From Mucilaginibacter gossypiicola (GTDB lineage Bacteria > Bacteroidota > Bacteroidia > Sphingobacteriales > Sphingobacteriaceae): 64,000 bases of DNA. The position numbers and the translations under genes were made by a program. The notes under the pieces were generated by a model that had not been told where the DNA came from, ran no database searches, and worked only from the letters and a program-made list of their open reading frames with translations. Below, one piece after another: positions 62,581 to 64,000 of this stretch. Position 1 is the stretch's first letter. Each line of letters starts with the position of its first letter. The stretch spans positions 37,472 through 101,471 of the forward strand of contig NZ_FOCL01000021.1 of the NCBI RefSeq assembly GCF_900110105.1, given 5' to 3'.

Positions 62581-62608
62581 TGTTGAGCAGTCAGGACCGT
62601 TTCTTTGC
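62581..62608 (+). promoter_or_regulatory. Candidate promoter for the SDR gene
   Basis: TTG at 62581-62583 and TTTCTTTG at 62601-62608 (one mismatch to TAnnTTTG) with a 17-bp gap, the same spacing as for mnmE. The start codon is 24 bp downstream. Confidence 0.4.
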
Positions 62609-62632
62609 AGTCTGAGTAAAATAGATATCATT

Positions 62633-63355
62633 ATGAAAAACATATTAATTACCGGGGCAAATAAAGGAATTGGGTTTGAAACCGCCAGACAGTTGGCGCA
62701 GCTTAACTATTTTGTTTATTTAGGCAGCCGGGATAGCGAAAATGGGCTTGAGGCCATCAGAAAGTTAAATGAAATGGGGATAACCAACGTGGCAACTTTA
62801 GTGGTTGATGTGGCTGATATTTATTCGGTTAGGCAGGCCCGGCAGGAATTGGAAACAAAGATCAATGCTTTAGATATTTTGATCAATAATGCAGCTATTG
62901 CCGGCGATCAGCCTCAGGATTTTGTTAACGGTGATGTGGAGAATTTGCGCAGGGTGTTTGACACTAATTTTTTCGGTGCCATACAAATCACGCTGGAGTT
63001 TTTGCCCTTACTAAAAAAGTCGGGCGCAGCCTCGATCATTAATGTTTCAAGCGAGGTTGGCTCTATAGCCTTACGTACAGCCGCCGGAAGGAATACAAAC
63101 AGGGATAAATACAATGCCTATGGTGCTTCTAAAACAGCATTGAATGCCTTTACTGTAATGCTTGCAAATGAACTTACGGATACCGGGATCAGGGTTAACA
63201 GCGTTACGCCGGGGTATACTGCTACTGACTTAAACCAGTTCCAGGGTGCAAAAACAGTTGAACAAGGTGCGCTACCCATCGTAAAGCTGGCCACAGAAAA
63301 TAATCCGGACATTACTGCAATGTTCTTTAAGGATGGCGGAGAAGTGCCCTGGTAG
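62633..63355 (+). CDS. Short-chain dehydrogenase, carbonyl-reductase-like
   Basis: 240 residues. Classical SDR landmarks: ILITGANKGIGFETARQL (cofactor loop), NNAAIAG, INVSSEVGS with catalytic Ser, YNAYGASKTALNAF with YxxxK, and VNSVTPGYTATDLN. The final DGGEVPW is typical of the subgroup near plant menthone/carbonyl reductases, usually NADPH-dependent. The substrate is unknown. Single gene with its own promoter-like site. Confidence 0.88.
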   Translation: MKNILITGANKGIGFETARQLAQLNYFVYLGSRDSENGLEAIRKLNEMGITNVATLVVDVADIYSVRQARQELETKINALDILINNAAIAGDQPQDFVNGDVENLRRVFDTNFFGAIQITLEFLPLLKKSGAASIINVSSEVGSIALRTAAGRNTNRDKYNAYGASKTALNAFTVMLANELTDTGIRVNSVTPGYTATDLNQFQGAKTVEQGALPIVKLATENNPDITAMFFKDGGEVPW

Positions 63356-63697
63356 CAAGCCGGGGTTTCCGCTGCAAGGAACCAGACTTCATGTAACTGA
63401 ATTTGAACCCGGTAGGTGTTTTATCATGGCCGTTAACCTAAGGAAGAAAAAAGCGCGGGAAAGTGCGATTCCCTTCTTGAGAGCAGGGCTTATTGCATTC
63501 TTAATCAATGTACTTTGAAAATGACACGGTCGAGCGTCCACGCCCGCGTAACAACATCAAAAAAGTAAGCGTGGACGGTTACTTGAGTAATAATTCAAGC
63601 GAAAGACGCTTGAACTTGCAACTATATATTAGAAGGCAACAGCCGTACTCTCTCGAGAGTAATAGCCCATGAATTGACATGAAAAATATGTATCTTT
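63356..63697. repeat. Intergenic region with degenerate GCGTCCACGC palindromes
   Basis: No supported gene. Between 63531 and 63615 three degraded units of the family at 8722-8830 are seen: CGAGCGTCCACGCCCG, GTAAGCGTGGACGGTTAC and TTCAAGCG-aaaga-CGCTTGAA. From about 63621 to the transposase start lies the presumed left end of an IS element, with the palindrome CTCTCGAGAG at about 63649-63658. Confidence 0.6.
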
Positions 63698-64000
63698 ATG
63701 GAAATGAATATAATAGAGACGATTAGTAGATTTCCAGATCAGGCTACCTGCATAAGTTATCTTGAGCACCTAAGGTGGCAGGAAGCGCCTACATGCCCTT
63801 ATTGTGGCGGAAAGCGAAGCAGCAAACGTACAGCCACCCATCGGCATCAATGCCATGAATGCAATCGTAGCTACAGTGTATTGGTTGGGACGATTTTCGA
63901 AGATACGAAGCTGCCTTTACCCAAATGGTTTCTGGCTATTAGTTTAATCCTGAATGCTAAAAAAGGCTTATCTGCCCGCCAACTTGCCAGGGATTTAGGT
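63698..64000 (+). CDS. IS1595-family transposase, N-terminal part
   Basis: The gene runs off the right edge; 101 codons are visible. ATG at 63698 (or 63704). Following SYLEHLRWQE, a zinc ribbon is formed by CPYCGG and CHECNR, then SYSVLVGTIFEDTKLPLPKW and the helical LSARQLARDL, which is the conserved N-terminus of ISXO2-like DDE transposases of the IS1595 family. The catalytic DDE domain lies outside the window, so intactness cannot be judged. Confidence 0.88.
   Translation, partial: MEMNIIETISRFPDQATCISYLEHLRWQEAPTCPYCGGKRSSKRTATHRHQCHECNRSYSVLVGTIFEDTKLPLPKWFLAISLILNAKKGLSARQLARDLG

Noticed and set aside
63333..63518. 61-codon open frame after the SDR gene
   Set aside because: It starts within the SDR stop region, has no ribosome site or family features, and precedes repeat sequence.
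1..64000. CRISPR arrays, tRNA and rRNA genes
   Set aside because: No regularly spaced identical repeats with unique spacers and no cloverleaf or rRNA sequence were recognised; the spaced repeats at 46403-46486 are promoter-like iterons with only three units.

Overview
The window looks like chromosome of a Bacteroidota bacterium, most likely Sphingobacteriaceae (Mucilaginibacter-like; inferred from protein style, not searched). Supporting this are SusC/SusD and ECF-sigma/FecR genes, many secreted glycoside hydrolases, Bacteroidota-type promoters (TTG then TAnnTTTG) and a general lack of Shine-Dalgarno sites. No tRNA, rRNA or CRISPR array was seen.

1-14.2 kb is a carbohydrate-degradation stretch. 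A truncated GH78 rhamnosidase, a DUF5009 membrane protein, GH20, GH3 and GH92 enzymes read in one direction. They are followed by a nucleoside-sugar-epimerase-like protein, a lipocalin, a YhcH-family protein, KduI, an SDR of the D-mannonate oxidoreductase type and a secreted DUF4350-like protein. Together these point to pectin, rhamnogalacturonan and glycan use. Several palindromic repeat families sit between the genes. 14.5-26.6 kb is mostly housekeeping: DUF885 peptidase, FadL-like porin, Gly/Tyr-rich lipoprotein, proS, a four-helix-bundle cassette bounded by 36-bp inverted repeats, a Cys/Met trans-sulfuration enzyme, SMI1/KNR4, TIGR02757, NdpA-like protein and mnmE.

26.6-about 51.2 kb is an AT-rich genomic island that starts directly behind mnmE. 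It opens with a tyrosine integrase, two HTH proteins, a P4/D5-type primase-helicase and a DUF6371 zinc-finger/toprim protein. Next come an XRE regulator, McrBC, a serine recombinase, a divergent Thoeris-like locus, an orphan PD-(D/E)xK-like protein, decayed mobile DNA, a DUF4143 AAA ATPase and a TOTE-type primase-helicase.

The centrepiece is 36.9-43.0 kb. One tightly packed operon encodes a ThsA-like SIR2-SLOG NADase, a MazG-like pyrophosphohydrolase, a 5-hmdU/thymine-hypermodification kinase-like protein, a TIR-like (DUF1863) protein and an Nmad2 protein. Facing it is a second operon of two classical TIR proteins and a three-helix membrane protein. TIR/SIR2 NAD signalling thus appears fused with nucleotide or DNA-base modification enzymes, beside a restriction system (McrBC) whose family attacks modified DNA.

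51.2-64 kb returns to core-like sequence. It holds an SMR transporter and a Crp/Fnr regulator, then an ECF sigma/FecR/SusC/SusD locus followed by two Tat-exported metallophosphatases, which suggests import of a phosphorylated substrate. After these come a siderophore-interacting flavoprotein, an SDR, and the start of an IS1595-family transposase cut by the window edge.
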